A DNA stretch of 64,000 bases from an uncultured Kiritimatiellota bacterium (GCA_934643865.1 CAKUCX010000009.1:1-64000); one strand, 5' to 3'; positions 37,044 through 45,455 are shown, counted from the stretch's first letter. The notes: generated by a model from the sequence alone, not told the origin. Translations and numbers: made by a program.

Positions 37044-37388
37044 TCACCTCATTTCCGCTTCAACGGTGACAGTCTCGTTGGTGTCGGCCTCGCTCATCGT
37101 GGGGGTGAACGTGGCCGACATGTGCTTTACCGTGTGCGACGTGTAGATGCCGCACAAGGACGTGGTGTTCGTGACGCTGTAATTGAACTTGATCCGGGCG
37201 TTGCGGTCGAACGAAAACCGCGCGCCGGACAGATAGTTCAGCATCTCAAACTGCATCACGCCGTCGGTTATCGGCATGTTCACGCCAACGAACGCATCCG
37301 TCCCCTCGACAACCTTGCCGCCCTTGTATGCGGACTTGCAACCGACAAGAGCCGCGCAGAGCGCAACTGCAACAAGAATCTTATTCAT
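37044..37388 (-). CDS. Phage-encoded lipoprotein
   Basis: A 114-aa protein with a lipoprotein signal peptide ending in the lipobox LVGC (lipidated Cys17). The mature part is a small beta domain (MNYLSGARFSFDRNARIKF is its most regular stretch) with two cysteines. The start ATG at 37388 lies inside the end of the preceding lipoprotein gene (8-bp overlap). Lipoproteins in phages act as outer spanins or in superinfection exclusion; a role in virion assembly is also possible. No family is recognised. Confidence 0.6.
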   Translation of the reverse strand: MNKILVAVALCAALVGCKSAYKGGKVVEGTDAFVGVNMPITDGVMQFEMLNYLSGARFSFDRNARIKFNYSVTNTTSLCGIYTSHTVKHMSATFTPTMSEADTNETVTVEAEMR

Positions 37389-37719
37389 GGCAACGGTTCT
37401 CCTCTTCTTTCCTTCGGTAAGCGGACATGGGCCAGTCGAACGGCAGGAACGCCGTGTCGGCAACAGCCTCGCAAGCCGCGTCGCACAAGACAAGACAGCC
37501 GAGCGGGATGGTGAAAATGTTCTCCAGCATGAATCCGCCGACGCCGGGACAGTCGCTCATCGCCTGCGGGAACGCGACGAGAACCGCACCTCCGACCATC
37601 ATGCGGGAAGACTGGTACACGGAGGTGATCTCCGTGTCCGTGAACGGGTTGCGCGTCCAGAGGTTCATGCACCCCGTAAGCGCCGTGCAGAGCGCGGCCA
37701 TTGCGAGTATCTTTTTCAT
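37381..37719 (-). CDS. YceK/YidQ-like lipoprotein
   Basis: A 112-aa lipoprotein: MKKILAMAALCTALTGC with lipidated Cys17. The later segment CEAVADTAFLPFDWP matches the conserved 'DTxxxPfd' end of the YceK/YidQ family of small bacterial outer-membrane lipoproteins, whose function is unknown. Finding it in a phage late operon is unusual. It overlaps the next gene by 8 bp and follows the papain-like peptidase gene by 1 bp. Confidence 0.6.
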   Translation of the reverse strand: MKKILAMAALCTALTGCMNLWTRNPFTDTEITSVYQSSRMMVGGAVLVAFPQAMSDCPGVGGFMLENIFTIPLGCLVLCDAACEAVADTAFLPFDWPMSAYRRKEEENRCHE

Positions 37720-37720
37720 G

Positions 37721-38428
37721 TCACTTGAATCCGTTCAGACAGTTGGTGAGTACGGTGCCGTACATGAACTGTTCGCGGAACGCCTTCCACTCGATGAAGC
37801 CGAATCCGCCAACACCCCACTTCTTGCCCCAGGAGTTCTCGATCCAGACACCGCCGGGGTTGTAGCCGCAGACGAGAACGGCGTGTCCGCCGTAGGACTG
37901 CGCCTTCTCGCCACGGACGTTCGTGCGTCCGTCCTTCGCGAGTTCGTACCACTCGGACGTGATGTTGAACCCGCCAAGAAAACACCCGAAGCGGTGGATC
38001 GCCGCCTTGACGTCCTGAATGTCGGTGCCAAGCCAACTGCTTCCCACCATGCGCAACTTGCACGTCTTCCTGTCGAACACGCCCTTGTCGAGAAGCGCGG
38101 CGAGAACGCAGTCGAGCGTCGTGCCGTCGCCGTCGGGATCGCCGTCGTGCGCCTTGGCGTACTTGTAAATCCAGTCCGGCTCTATCTGCTTGATGCGACC
38201 GTCGCGGCGCCAGAGGACGTTCTCGGCGAACGCGGCGGCGGTATATGCCGCGCACCACGGCTTTGCGCCCTGATCCTCGACCTCCGTGCAGTACGAGCGG
38301 TTGTCAACGTACTCCGGCACGTCGAGTTTTCCCAGTTTCAGCGCAGGCAGTTTCGCCGGACGCTCCGGCATCTTGCACCACCCCATGACGGGATGCGCCT
38401 TCTTGAAACTCGCTATCGTGTTTTTCAT
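37721..38428 (-). CDS. Papain-like cysteine peptidase (family C1)
   Basis: A 235-aa protein with all four papain active-site residues in order and spacing: oxyanion Q53, nucleophile C59 (VEDQGAKPWCAAYT), H182 (YGGHAVLVCGY) and N198 (WIENSWGKKWG). Only 52 residues precede Q53, so there is no room for a normal inhibitory propeptide, and no signal peptide is present. It lies among exported proteins and lipoproteins in the late operon. Possible roles are virion maturation, entry or lysis; no classical endolysin is visible in the window. The ATG at 38428 is chosen because upstream codons lack a ribosome site. Confidence 0.85.
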   Translation of the reverse strand: MKNTIASFKKAHPVMGWCKMPERPAKLPALKLGKLDVPEYVDNRSYCTEVEDQGAKPWCAAYTAAAFAENVLWRRDGRIKQIEPDWIYKYAKAHDGDPDGDGTTLDCVLAALLDKGVFDRKTCKLRMVGSSWLGTDIQDVKAAIHRFGCFLGGFNITSEWYELAKDGRTNVRGEKAQSYGGHAVLVCGYNPGGVWIENSWGKKWGVGGFGFIEWKAFREQFMYGTVLTNCLNGFK

Positions 38429-38449
38429 TTCCGTGTTCTCCTGAAGCGG

Positions 38450-38476
38450 CGGCGCGGCGCTAACCAAACCGCGCCG
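38450..38476 (-). terminator. GC hairpin between two late genes
   Basis: A perfect 8-bp stem (CGGCGCGG/CCGCGCCG) with an 11-nt loop lies in the 60-bp gap upstream of the C1 peptidase gene. It has no U tract, so it is more likely an attenuator or RNA-processing site than a full terminator. Confidence 0.35.
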
Positions 38477-38488
38477 TCGCAAATCCGC

Positions 38489-38884
38489 TTAGATGTGGCA
38501 GTCGTCGCAATCGGCGTCGATGCAGTCGATGCACGTATCGTCGTCGGGCGACTTCCACGCTTCGACGGCGATTGCGAAGTCGTCGCGAACCTTCTCCAGT
38601 TCCTTCGCCGTGATGGTGAGGTCTTTGAGCGCGTCGATGACCGTGCCGACGGCGATGATCGTCTTCTTGTAGGAGGTCTGCCACTTGGTCGGGCAGAGCC
38701 ATTCGAGGGAGACGAGAACCGACAGCACATGCTCCGCCGTGTTGAGGACGGCCTGCAACTTTATCTTGCTGGAGCCGTCGATCTTCGAGAGTGCCGTGTT
38801 GAGAAGGTCGAGAAGGTAGTCCGCGACGGAACCCATTCCGCCCGTGAGATACTTCCAGACGATCTTCAGTTTGCTTACGTTCAT
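38489..38884 (-). CDS. Small late protein of unknown function, cysteine-rich C-terminus
   Basis: A 131-aa mostly helical protein. The central part reads LEWLCPTKWQTSYKKTI and then ALKDLTITAKELEKV, and the end is DTCIDCIDADCDDCHI, a cluster of cysteines and acidic residues that could bind metal. No signal peptide or membrane span is evident. It belongs to the probable lysis/export cluster between the peptidase and a small membrane protein. Function unknown. Confidence 0.6.
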   Translation of the reverse strand: MNVSKLKIVWKYLTGGMGSVADYLLDLLNTALSKIDGSSKIKLQAVLNTAEHVLSVLVSLEWLCPTKWQTSYKKTIIAVGTVIDALKDLTITAKELEKVRDDFAIAVEAWKSPDDDTCIDCIDADCDDCHI

Positions 38885-38913
38885 GGTTTGCTCCTTTGTT
38901 TTTTTGTTGTTGA

Positions 38914-39267
38914 CTAAAGATTGACCTTCACGCCGCAGATCGCGCCGACGATGATGATGATCCAGCCGCCGTACTTCAGCAGAAGCATCGCCACTTCGCG
39001 CCAGCCGCCGTCGGCGGGGACGGGCGATTCGGCCTTCTTCTTCGCCGGGCATTCCGCGCATTTGCGCTGGTGTTGCTCGTCGAAGAAACGCATGAGGTCG
39101 CTTGGCTTCCATAGGTTTGACTTCATTTCAGAAACGGTGCTTCCCAGTTTCTGCAAGCCAGACAGGAGCGCGGCTGTGGCGCGGTCGCGCACTTCATTCG
39201 TCGCGTTCCCCGTGAGAAGGATCGTGATCGTGTTCTCCGTCTGGTTGTCTGCAATGGGGTCATTCAT
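38914..39267 (-). CDS. Small protein with C-terminal membrane span
   Basis: A 117-aa protein: a helical soluble domain with a CAEC pair (residues around 70), then one hydrophobic segment (LLLKYGGWIIIIVGAICGV) at the C-terminus. A tail-anchored protein of this size next to coiled-coil exported proteins could be a holin or spanin partner, but this is only context. It overlaps the upstream gene by 8 bp. Confidence 0.6.
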   Translation of the reverse strand: MNDPIADNQTENTITILLTGNATNEVRDRATAALLSGLQKLGSTVSEMKSNLWKPSDLMRFFDEQHQRKCAECPAKKKAESPVPADGGWREVAMLLLKYGGWIIIIVGAICGVKVNL

Positions 39268-39718
39268 CGTCCGTCACCTCCAGAAGCCCTATGAGCAAGT
39301 CGTAGAGAGCGGTTTCCTCCTCGCTCGTCGCCTTTTTTCTGGCCTGCTCGATTGTCTTGACGATCTTCGATATATTCTTCTCGGCGCGTTTCACGGCCTT
39401 GCGGACGTCTTTCGTCACCTTGGCGTCGGCCTCGTTGGCCTCGGCGGCGGCGCGCCACTCATCGACCTTCAGCCGCATGGCCTCCAGACGATCCTCGAAG
39501 GTGTTTGTCTGCCGGGCGCTGATGACCCTGCGCTGGACGTTCGTGTTCGCCCAGACGTAGTTGCCGCGCTTCCACGTCTCGATGACAAGGTTGCCCTCGG
39601 CAACGCGCGAAATGCAACGCGCCCGTCCGGCGATTGTCGCCAACTGGTCGTACTTCGTGGGAGCGGCCAGAGCGACTGCGGCGGCCAGCGCCGCGACGGC
39701 AAAGACAAATGCCTTCAT
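39260..39718 (-). CDS. Exported coiled-coil protein, candidate inner spanin
   Basis: A 152-aa protein starting with a hydrophobic signal or anchor (MKAFVFAVAALAAAVALAAP), then a long charged helix (RLKVDEWRAAAEANEADAKV and onward to the C-terminus). An N-terminal membrane segment plus periplasmic coiled coil, encoded directly beside a coiled-coil lipoprotein, resembles Rz/Rz1 spanin pairs. Its ATG overlaps the lipoprotein stop codon (ATGA). The spanin idea is inference; the hydrophobic segment may instead be cleaved. Confidence 0.5.
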   Translation of the reverse strand: MKAFVFAVAALAAAVALAAPTKYDQLATIAGRARCISRVAEGNLVIETWKRGNYVWANTNVQRRVISARQTNTFEDRLEAMRLKVDEWRAAAEANEADAKVTKDVRKAVKRAEKNISKIVKTIEQARKKATSEEETALYDLLIGLLEVTDDE

Positions 39719-40152
39719 TGCGAAACCCTCCTGTTGAAGCGACGGCGCTTCGGCGTCTCGATCTTCATGTCCTTCGGCGCCTTGTGGCGGATGATCTCGC
39801 CGTCGCAACGGCGATAGCACCGCGTGGCCGTGTTGGTGTCGTAGCCGACGAACACGAGCGCGCCGTACTTCTTCTGCGCCTCTGCATACCACTTGTTGTG
39901 TTCGTTCACGGCGGCGGTATGCTTGGTGCGCTCCTCCCGGATGCGCGCGTTTTCGCGCTGGAACTCCAGCGATTCGAGGTCGGTTGTCCTCTGCCTGTTC
40001 ACGAGTTCGCGCACCTGCTCCTCAAGAGCGGTGATGCGGGCGTCAACGAACCGGCTTTCCTTGGCGGCGGCGAGCGACTGGCTTCTGCTCTCGTCGCATC
40101 CGGCGGCGAGAGCGGCAATGGCCGCGACCGCTATTTGCATGAGCGTTTTCAT
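39715..40152 (-). CDS. Coiled-coil lipoprotein, candidate outer spanin
   Basis: A 145-aa lipoprotein with the lipobox LAAGC (Cys19). It is followed by a helix of about 65 residues (ALEEQVRELVNRQRTTDLE), then a small C-terminal region with two cysteines (CYRRC) and a basic end. It is coupled by ATGA to the exported coiled-coil protein downstream. Together they could bridge inner and outer membranes at lysis, as Rz/Rz1 do. Confidence 0.55.
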   Translation of the reverse strand: MKTLMQIAVAAIAALAAGCDESRSQSLAAAKESRFVDARITALEEQVRELVNRQRTTDLESLEFQRENARIREERTKHTAAVNEHNKWYAEAQKKYGALVFVGYDTNTATRCYRRCDGEIIRHKAPKDMKIETPKRRRFNRRVSQ

Positions 40153-40955
40153 GGTACGTCCTCCTCGATGTCTTCTTCCCCTTTGTTCACTCCGTTGTCG
40201 AAGTAGATTCTCTTGGTTCCGTTCGTCACGTAGCCCGTGAACGTGAGCCGCCCGTTGACTGTCACGACGGCGTTGCCGAAGTCGAATCCGCCGTTCGGCG
40301 AGCCGATCTTGGCGTGGGGATTCGGCACAAGCGTCACGCCGCGCGCGAACTCCGGGCGGACGAACTTCACGCGCTTGCAGTTGGGGTAGCCGTTTGTCGT
40401 GATGCTGTCGTTCTTCCAGTCTATCCATTCGCCCTCGACGAAAGTAGTCTGCGTCTCGCCGTAGTAGCGGCGCTGGATGTGTGGCATTGCGGAAAGCGCG
40501 TAGGACGAGTAGTACCACGCAACGTCGTTCGTGCCGTCGCTCGACTGCGCCGCCGCATGAAACCAGATGTTCGTGCGCCCGACGCCCGGATTCATCGTCA
40601 GGCCGAGGATGATGCCGTGTTCAGGAATCTGGTTTGTGACGCTCCAGAGGCGCTGGAGGCCGTTTGTCATGCCGGAGTACGCCGCCGCCGTGATGTTCGT
40701 GAGGCTCTCGGCCGTGATCTCCATGTTCTTGCCACGCGCATGGGATATGAGCGTCCCGGACGGATCGACAAGTTCGCCGAAATCGGAAAGCAGGACGTAC
40801 TGGCGACGCCATTGCTTCAGCGTTTGCACGTTGGAGTTGATGTTCGTCACGGTGATGTCGGCTGCGCGGACGCCTTCGGCTCCGCACAAGAGCGTCGAAA
40901 ACTCCGCCGCAACCAACAGGATGCGAATCGCGTTAGTTGTCTTCGTTCTCGGCAT
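40149..40955 (-). CDS. Exported protein of unknown function
   Basis: A 268-aa protein with a signal peptide (hydrophobic residues 11-25, cleavage near GVRAAD). A helical stretch (residues 30-60) leads into a beta-rich domain with many Asn, Thr and aromatic residues; the end is very acidic. It overlaps both neighbours: ATGA with the following lipoprotein gene, and 23 bp with the upstream gene. No family is recognised. It belongs to a run of seven exported proteins in the late operon. Confidence 0.6.
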   Translation of the reverse strand: MPRTKTTNAIRILLVAAEFSTLLCGAEGVRAADITVTNINSNVQTLKQWRRQYVLLSDFGELVDPSGTLISHARGKNMEITAESLTNITAAAYSGMTNGLQRLWSVTNQIPEHGIILGLTMNPGVGRTNIWFHAAAQSSDGTNDVAWYYSSYALSAMPHIQRRYYGETQTTFVEGEWIDWKNDSITTNGYPNCKRVKFVRPEFARGVTLVPNPHAKIGSPNGGFDFGNAVVTVNGRLTFTGYVTNGTKRIYFDNGVNKGEEDIEEDVP

Positions 40956-41640
40956 TATCAACTCCTTGCGTGTTGACCTTCCATTCGGTGTCGCGGTCGA
41001 TGAAGAAGCCGTTCACGGTGATGTTCGTCGCGCCGTCAATCGCCGCAAGTTCCACCCACATTGCGTCTCTCGTCTTGTACCGGTAGAGGATGTGGATCGT
41101 CTGGTTCGTGTTGCCGCCTGACGCCTCCCAGCGGAGTTTCACGTCGCCGGACGACGCCGTGACCTCATAAAGCGTGATGCCCACTACGTCAACCACGTTC
41201 GTATCGGGAACGTCCACGCGGATGCGGTAGTTGTACTCCTGCGCGTTTGCGAATGAAGCCTCGAAACTCGTGTTGGACGTGACGCCGAGTTCCTGCCACG
41301 CATCGGGGCTGTTCGTCGGCGCGTATTCAATGATGAACGACGTGTCGCCCGGCATTTCGCCGGGGTACGACCACGCGAACGAAACGCCGTTTTCGGTCAC
41401 GGTGTCTTCGACCTTCTCCAAGGGCGCAACGAACTTCACGGAGCCGTAGAGCCACATGCCAAACGCGAATGTGCCGATGGCGATGACTGCGCCGATGCCT
41501 TTTTCGCGTTGCAACTTCCTCATGGAATAGCAGACGTGCTTCCACATCCATGCGGCGAACAGCGCGCCGAGAAGCACGGCTACCGAGGCGACGCCGATGT
41601 AGGCCGTCCATGTGCGCATCTGATCGACAATCTCTGTCAT
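40933..41640 (-). CDS. Membrane-anchored protein with Fn3-like domains
   Basis: A 235-aa protein. Two hydrophobic segments (residues about 12-33 and 48-66) anchor it, followed by two fibronectin-III-like modules. The first runs from GVSFAWSYPGE to EYNYRIRVDV; the second includes VKLRWEASGG and ILYRYKTRDAMWVEL. Such folds mediate binding at surfaces. It lies in the exported-protein block. Whether it is a host-membrane protein or part of the virion cannot be told from sequence. Confidence 0.55.
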   Translation of the reverse strand: MTEIVDQMRTWTAYIGVASVAVLLGALFAAWMWKHVCYSMRKLQREKGIGAVIAIGTFAFGMWLYGSVKFVAPLEKVEDTVTENGVSFAWSYPGEMPGDTSFIIEYAPTNSPDAWQELGVTSNTSFEASFANAQEYNYRIRVDVPDTNVVDVVGITLYEVTASSGDVKLRWEASGGNTNQTIHILYRYKTRDAMWVELAAIDGATNITVNGFFIDRDTEWKVNTQGVDNAENEDN

Positions 41641-41655
41641 TGTCCTTCCCTCCCG

Positions 41656-42948
41656 TTAGTGTCCCGGCGCGATTGCGAGGCCGCCCACGAAATTGATCGT
41701 CGTCTCGCCGTAGGTGACGGTTCCCGTAAAGCCGTCGCGGACGCCATTCACGATGTCGATAACGGAGCCGTCGCCCTGTTGCGCAGTGATCTCCGTGAAC
41801 ACCTTGATGAACGCCGCGTTGTACGAGTGAGGAATGTAGATGCGCATCTTGTAGCAGTAAGCGTACACGTCGCCACCATGCTCGAAGGTGTGGCTCTGCG
41901 GAACGGACGGGTCTGCAAGAATCGTTTCCCAGTCTATCGTGTCGCCGCCGAGCGAATCCTTGAATTTCGCCTCCGGCGTCAGCGAGCCGATGTCCTCCGT
42001 AAAGCCGTAATAGACGTCGCTTGCGTCGTAGTCGATGCCGTCGATGTTGTAGATTCCCTGCTTGGCGTCGAATCGGTAGATGCGGCACCGCGCATTCGTC
42101 GAGACGGAAACGGTCTCGCCGAGCGAGTAAACGTAGTCGTCCTGATAGATCGTGATCGCGTTGTCAACGATTGCGGCAGTCAGGTCTGCCACCACCTTCG
42201 ACGCCGACGCATAGGTGTTCGACTGAACGATTGCGGCCTCGCGGGCAACGATGAGTTCGTTCTCCGTGGTGACGGCCTGCGCAATCGTATAGAGGACGTT
42301 CGACGGCGCGACGTTCCCGTTTTCGTCCACCATGACATACTGCCACTTGCTTCCGGGCGTCGCGGCTGGAACGGCTATGTCGTACTGCGCCGTCTTTCCC
42401 TCCGGGCCGTCGTAGTCCGTGTCATCGATGTAAACCTGAATGTACGGCGAGACGCCTTTCTCGATCCAGCAACGCCCGTACCAGAGGTATTCGTATTCGA
42501 CGCCGCCGACCTCGCCGTTGCCGATGTTCACGGCCTCGTCCTGTATGGCGCGTTGCCATACCGGGTACGTAGGCGAGCCAACGTATGTGTAGCGGAGGAA
42601 CGGATGGTAGCCCGTCGCGTCCCAGTTGCACGTCCAATAGACGTCAGACGCGACATACGCCGTGCCGTTGATGTTCGTTTCGGCCGCGTTCACGAGATTG
42701 GCGTAGATGGCGACGACCCTGACGCTTGCGTTCGACGGAGCCAATGCCTTCAGCGACGGCAGGCGGCCCGGCGCGCGAACGGTTGCGTCCACGCCTTTCG
42801 GCCTGAAGGCGTCGCCGTCCAGAACGTACTCGACCATGTTGCTGTCGCGGATGTCGGACGCTATCGGCCCGGAGAGCGGCGGCGCCTTCTTGGCGGCAAG
42901 GGCCGCGACGGACGCGGCCACGAACAGAATTGCAAGTGCCTTTTTCAT
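41656..42948 (-). CDS. Exported protein, 430 aa, unknown function
   Basis: It begins with a clear signal peptide (MKKALAILFVAASVAALAA). The mature part is beta-rich with many Tyr, Asp and Val, and a central helical stretch (ENELIVAREAAIVQSNTYAS). It reads like a fibre or surface-binding protein rather than an enzyme; no catalytic motif is seen. The ATG at 42948 overlaps the upstream stop codon (ATGA). Phage structural proteins rarely carry Sec signals, which makes this block odd. Confidence 0.6.
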   Translation of the reverse strand: MKKALAILFVAASVAALAAKKAPPLSGPIASDIRDSNMVEYVLDGDAFRPKGVDATVRAPGRLPSLKALAPSNASVRVVAIYANLVNAAETNINGTAYVASDVYWTCNWDATGYHPFLRYTYVGSPTYPVWQRAIQDEAVNIGNGEVGGVEYEYLWYGRCWIEKGVSPYIQVYIDDTDYDGPEGKTAQYDIAVPAATPGSKWQYVMVDENGNVAPSNVLYTIAQAVTTENELIVAREAAIVQSNTYASASKVVADLTAAIVDNAITIYQDDYVYSLGETVSVSTNARCRIYRFDAKQGIYNIDGIDYDASDVYYGFTEDIGSLTPEAKFKDSLGGDTIDWETILADPSVPQSHTFEHGGDVYAYCYKMRIYIPHSYNAAFIKVFTEITAQQGDGSVIDIVNGVRDGFTGTVTYGETTINFVGGLAIAPGH

Positions 42949-43553
42949 CGTCTCAATTCTCCCGTGACTATGACGTTGACGTTGGAGTATGCCGTCTCGT
43001 AGAAACACCCGCCCTCGGCAGACTTCTTCCACGCGAGGTTCAGCTTGGAATCCCATGTGAGGTTCGGCAGATTGTTCGTGACGACCGACATCATCACGGA
43101 GTGCGCGATGTTCGAGCCGAAGGGCAGAAGTTCCTCCTGCGATATTCCGCCGCCTTTGATGTCGAGCGAATTGACGACGTTCTTCACGACGTTGGTTATG
43201 GAAGTCTGCCTGATGTAGCGCGAATCTCCGTATGCGGTGATCGTCACGCCGTTCACGTTCAGCCAGTTCCACGAGCCGAGCGTCAGCAGGGCGCCGATCT
43301 CCAGTTCGTCGATGTGGCCGAACGTGGAACGGATGGTGCCGACGGTGAAATGCGCCGTGTTGGTTCCCTCCAGCGGCATGTACCTCGCAAGCGCCGCCTT
43401 CGAGCAGAGCGGCGCAATGGCCGCATCGACGTATTCGGCCATGACGACCCTGTTGGTCTCGTCCATGCGATCCACATATTCCTTCGGCGCGAACGTCACG
43501 GCGAACGTGGCCGTGGCGACGAGCGCGAGAAGTGCTGTCAAGATGTGCTTCAT
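42945..43553 (-). CDS. Exported protein, 202 aa, unknown function
   Basis: It has a signal peptide (MKHILTALLALVATATFA). The mature protein starts with PKEYVDRMDETNRVVMAEYV, like the chain that precedes a trimeric fibre. It then has beta-rich segments with repeating short strands (GTIRSTFGHIDELEIGALLT). Coupled by ATGA on both sides. No family is recognised; it may be an assembly partner of the 430-aa exported protein. Confidence 0.55.
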   Translation of the reverse strand: MKHILTALLALVATATFAVTFAPKEYVDRMDETNRVVMAEYVDAAIAPLCSKAALARYMPLEGTNTAHFTVGTIRSTFGHIDELEIGALLTLGSWNWLNVNGVTITAYGDSRYIRQTSITNVVKNVVNSLDIKGGGISQEELLPFGSNIAHSVMMSVVTNNLPNLTWDSKLNLAWKKSAEGGCFYETAYSNVNVIVTGELRR

Positions 43554-44413
43554 TCGCTGGCCTCCGTGAATGTTCCGTTCTCGAAGATGAACTGCTCCGG
43601 GCTGATGTCGAGGACGAGGGTGTTGATCTCGCCGTCAAAGACGACCTGCGCGCGGTGATACCGCTGGGGCGTGGCGTCGCCGCCGCGAGGAACGTAAAGA
43701 TAGCCGCCGGACACGATGATGTCCTGCTTCCCGGCGAGTTCCGCCGTGTTGACCTTGCCGTTCCAGAGGATGCGCTCGCCGGAGCGGAGGTGGAGTTCCA
43801 TGTCCGTGACGTGGCGCGAGAGCGCTTCCTCGCTTGCGAATCCGGCGAGGATTTCCGGCGTGACGTCAACGGTGGAGAGGCCCTTGCCCTCCACCTTGTC
43901 AACCTTCCCGTCGAGTTGCTGGCCGATCTCGCCCACGGCGTCAGACAACTGCGTGTTCATGTCGGCGACCTCGCTTTCGAGCGCGGCGATCCTGTCCTTG
44001 TAGTTCGCAAGGTCAATCGGCGTGTCGGCCACGTCCTGCGGCCAGCCGAGGAGCGTGTGGAAGTCTCGGAAGTACATCTGGCGAACGGACGTCGCGGGAT
44101 CGTCGAGAATGAACATGACGTCCAGTTCGGGGATGCGCCTGAAGGTCTTCAACGCCTGCTCGGTGCAGAGGTTCAAAGTGCAAACGAGGTCGTCGCCGGA
44201 TGTCGTAAAGGCGTCGTCGGTCGTGCCGTCCTCGTTCGGGACGGGGAATACGGCGAGAAGTTTCTTCATGAAAAGGACGCGGAGGCGGAGCGTCGAAGTG
44301 TTCTGCGTGGAACAATTCTTCAGTGTGACCTCCACCTTCTCCCCGGCGCTTGCGACGCCCGTGATCTTGGCGGTCTTGTTCTCGAAGTCTGGAATGATGG
44401 TAATCGCGGACAT
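43550..44413 (-). CDS. Probable virion protein with central coiled coil
   Basis: A 287-aa protein. A beta domain (residues 1-130, starting ITIIPDFENKTAKITGV) is followed by a coiled coil (YKDRIAALESEVADMNTQL) and a C-terminal beta domain. This is the layout of a fibre adaptor or baseplate-like protein. There is no signal peptide, unlike its downstream neighbours. AGGTGAG precedes the ATG. It comes just after the connector genes. Confidence 0.5.
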   Translation of the reverse strand: MSAITIIPDFENKTAKITGVASAGEKVEVTLKNCSTQNTSTLRLRVLFMKKLLAVFPVPNEDGTTDDAFTTSGDDLVCTLNLCTEQALKTFRRIPELDVMFILDDPATSVRQMYFRDFHTLLGWPQDVADTPIDLANYKDRIAALESEVADMNTQLSDAVGEIGQQLDGKVDKVEGKGLSTVDVTPEILAGFASEEALSRHVTDMELHLRSGERILWNGKVNTAELAGKQDIIVSGGYLYVPRGGDATPQRYHRAQVVFDGEINTLVLDISPEQFIFENGTFTEASE

Positions 44414-44421
44414 GGCTCACC

Positions 44422-45114
44422 TCACAGAAGTCCGCTGGTGTCGAGCGCGTTCAACGCGCCGCACCCGCTTGTGGAATGCCCGTCGGCGATGCCGCGAAGC
44501 CTCGCCTCGGTGACGTAGTTCTCCCAGCGCACGAGTTCGTGCTGGGCCTGCACTCCGTCCGTCCACGGCTTGTTCGTCATGCCGAAGAGTTTCACGAACG
44601 CTCCGGCGACGACGGCCTCGCCGTACTTGTCGTAAAACCAGCGCGGCGCGCGCTCGGAGTTGAGGCGCGGCAGTTCGATTGCGGTGACGCGGAGAATCGG
44701 CTTCTCGTCGCGGCGCGACACGAGTTCCGGGCGCGCGGCAAACTGCGCCTCCGTGTATTCCTCCGGCACGAGCCTGTCGGCGAGCGTGACCGTCACGACG
44801 GGGCCTGTCGCAATCGCATAGTCACGCTCGGCCTTCAGTATGCGGCGGTCGAGCGCGACGCTCGTGACCGAATCGACGAAACACTCCGGCGTGTAGGGAA
44901 CGACCGGGTATTCCGTCTCGCCTGCCTCGATCTCGATCTCCTGCGTGTTCGTGAAGCAGGACGTGAGGCGGCAGAAGTCGCTGTACGCCGACTGGAGGGC
45001 GCGGCGCACCTCCTCGTCCGTACAGCCGGAGAGGCGGTGTATCATCTTCAGGCCGAGTTGGGCTATCGACGACACCGCGAGTGGCTTGCGGACGTTCTCG
45101 AAAGGCTTGCTCAT
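44422..45114 (-). CDS. Probable head-tail connector or tail adaptor protein
   Basis: A 230-aa protein. It starts with helices (DEEVRRALQSAYSDFCRL), has a middle beta part around ETEYPVVPYTP, and ends with helices (AVVAGAFVKLFGMTNKPW). This helix-strand-helix pattern, and position between a small adaptor and later tail genes, fits tail-adaptor proteins that sit beneath the portal. ATGA overlap with the gene upstream. Assignment is by pattern and place. Confidence 0.5.
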   Translation of the reverse strand: MSKPFENVRKPLAVSSIAQLGLKMIHRLSGCTDEEVRRALQSAYSDFCRLTSCFTNTQEIEIEAGETEYPVVPYTPECFVDSVTSVALDRRILKAERDYAIATGPVVTVTLADRLVPEEYTEAQFAARPELVSRRDEKPILRVTAIELPRLNSERAPRWFYDKYGEAVVAGAFVKLFGMTNKPWTDGVQAQHELVRWENYVTEARLRGIADGHSTSGCGALNALDTSGLL

Positions 45115-45455
45115 GTGACGAACCTCGCTTCCGCCTTCGCCATGAAGTCAACGGCGAGAGACTGGTTCACCGTGTCGGCGGCGTCGATTTCAAGGCACCG
45201 GGCCGCCGCGTAATAGACGAACGCCTGCCGCCAGCGCGCGCAGATGTCTGTCAACGTGTACGACGGAAGGTCTTCCGGGAATGTCTCGTCCGCCGGATCG
45301 CCGTTGTCGTCAAACCTTGCCGCTTGGCGCACGACCCGCAGGCGGATGATCGCGTCGCGGAGATACCCCGCGATGTCGCCGTCCGGCCAGCGGTACTCGA
45401 CAACGGTATCGTTGACGAGTTTCCGCACTTCTGGAATCATGTCGCCAAGCGTCAT
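45111..45455 (-). CDS. Small head-tail adaptor-like protein (DUF6682 type)
   Basis: A 114-aa helical protein with EYRWPDGDIAGYLRDAIIRL, the characteristic start of small podovirus connector proteins where an aspartate-ended turn leads into a long helix. It then has ICARWRQAFVYYAAARCL. It lies between the capsid block and the larger adaptor, as expected. No enzyme motif. Confidence 0.55.
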   Translation of the reverse strand: MTLGDMIPEVRKLVNDTVVEYRWPDGDIAGYLRDAIIRLRVVRQAARFDDNGDPADETFPEDLPSYTLTDICARWRQAFVYYAAARCLEIDAADTVNQSLAVDFMAKAEARFVT

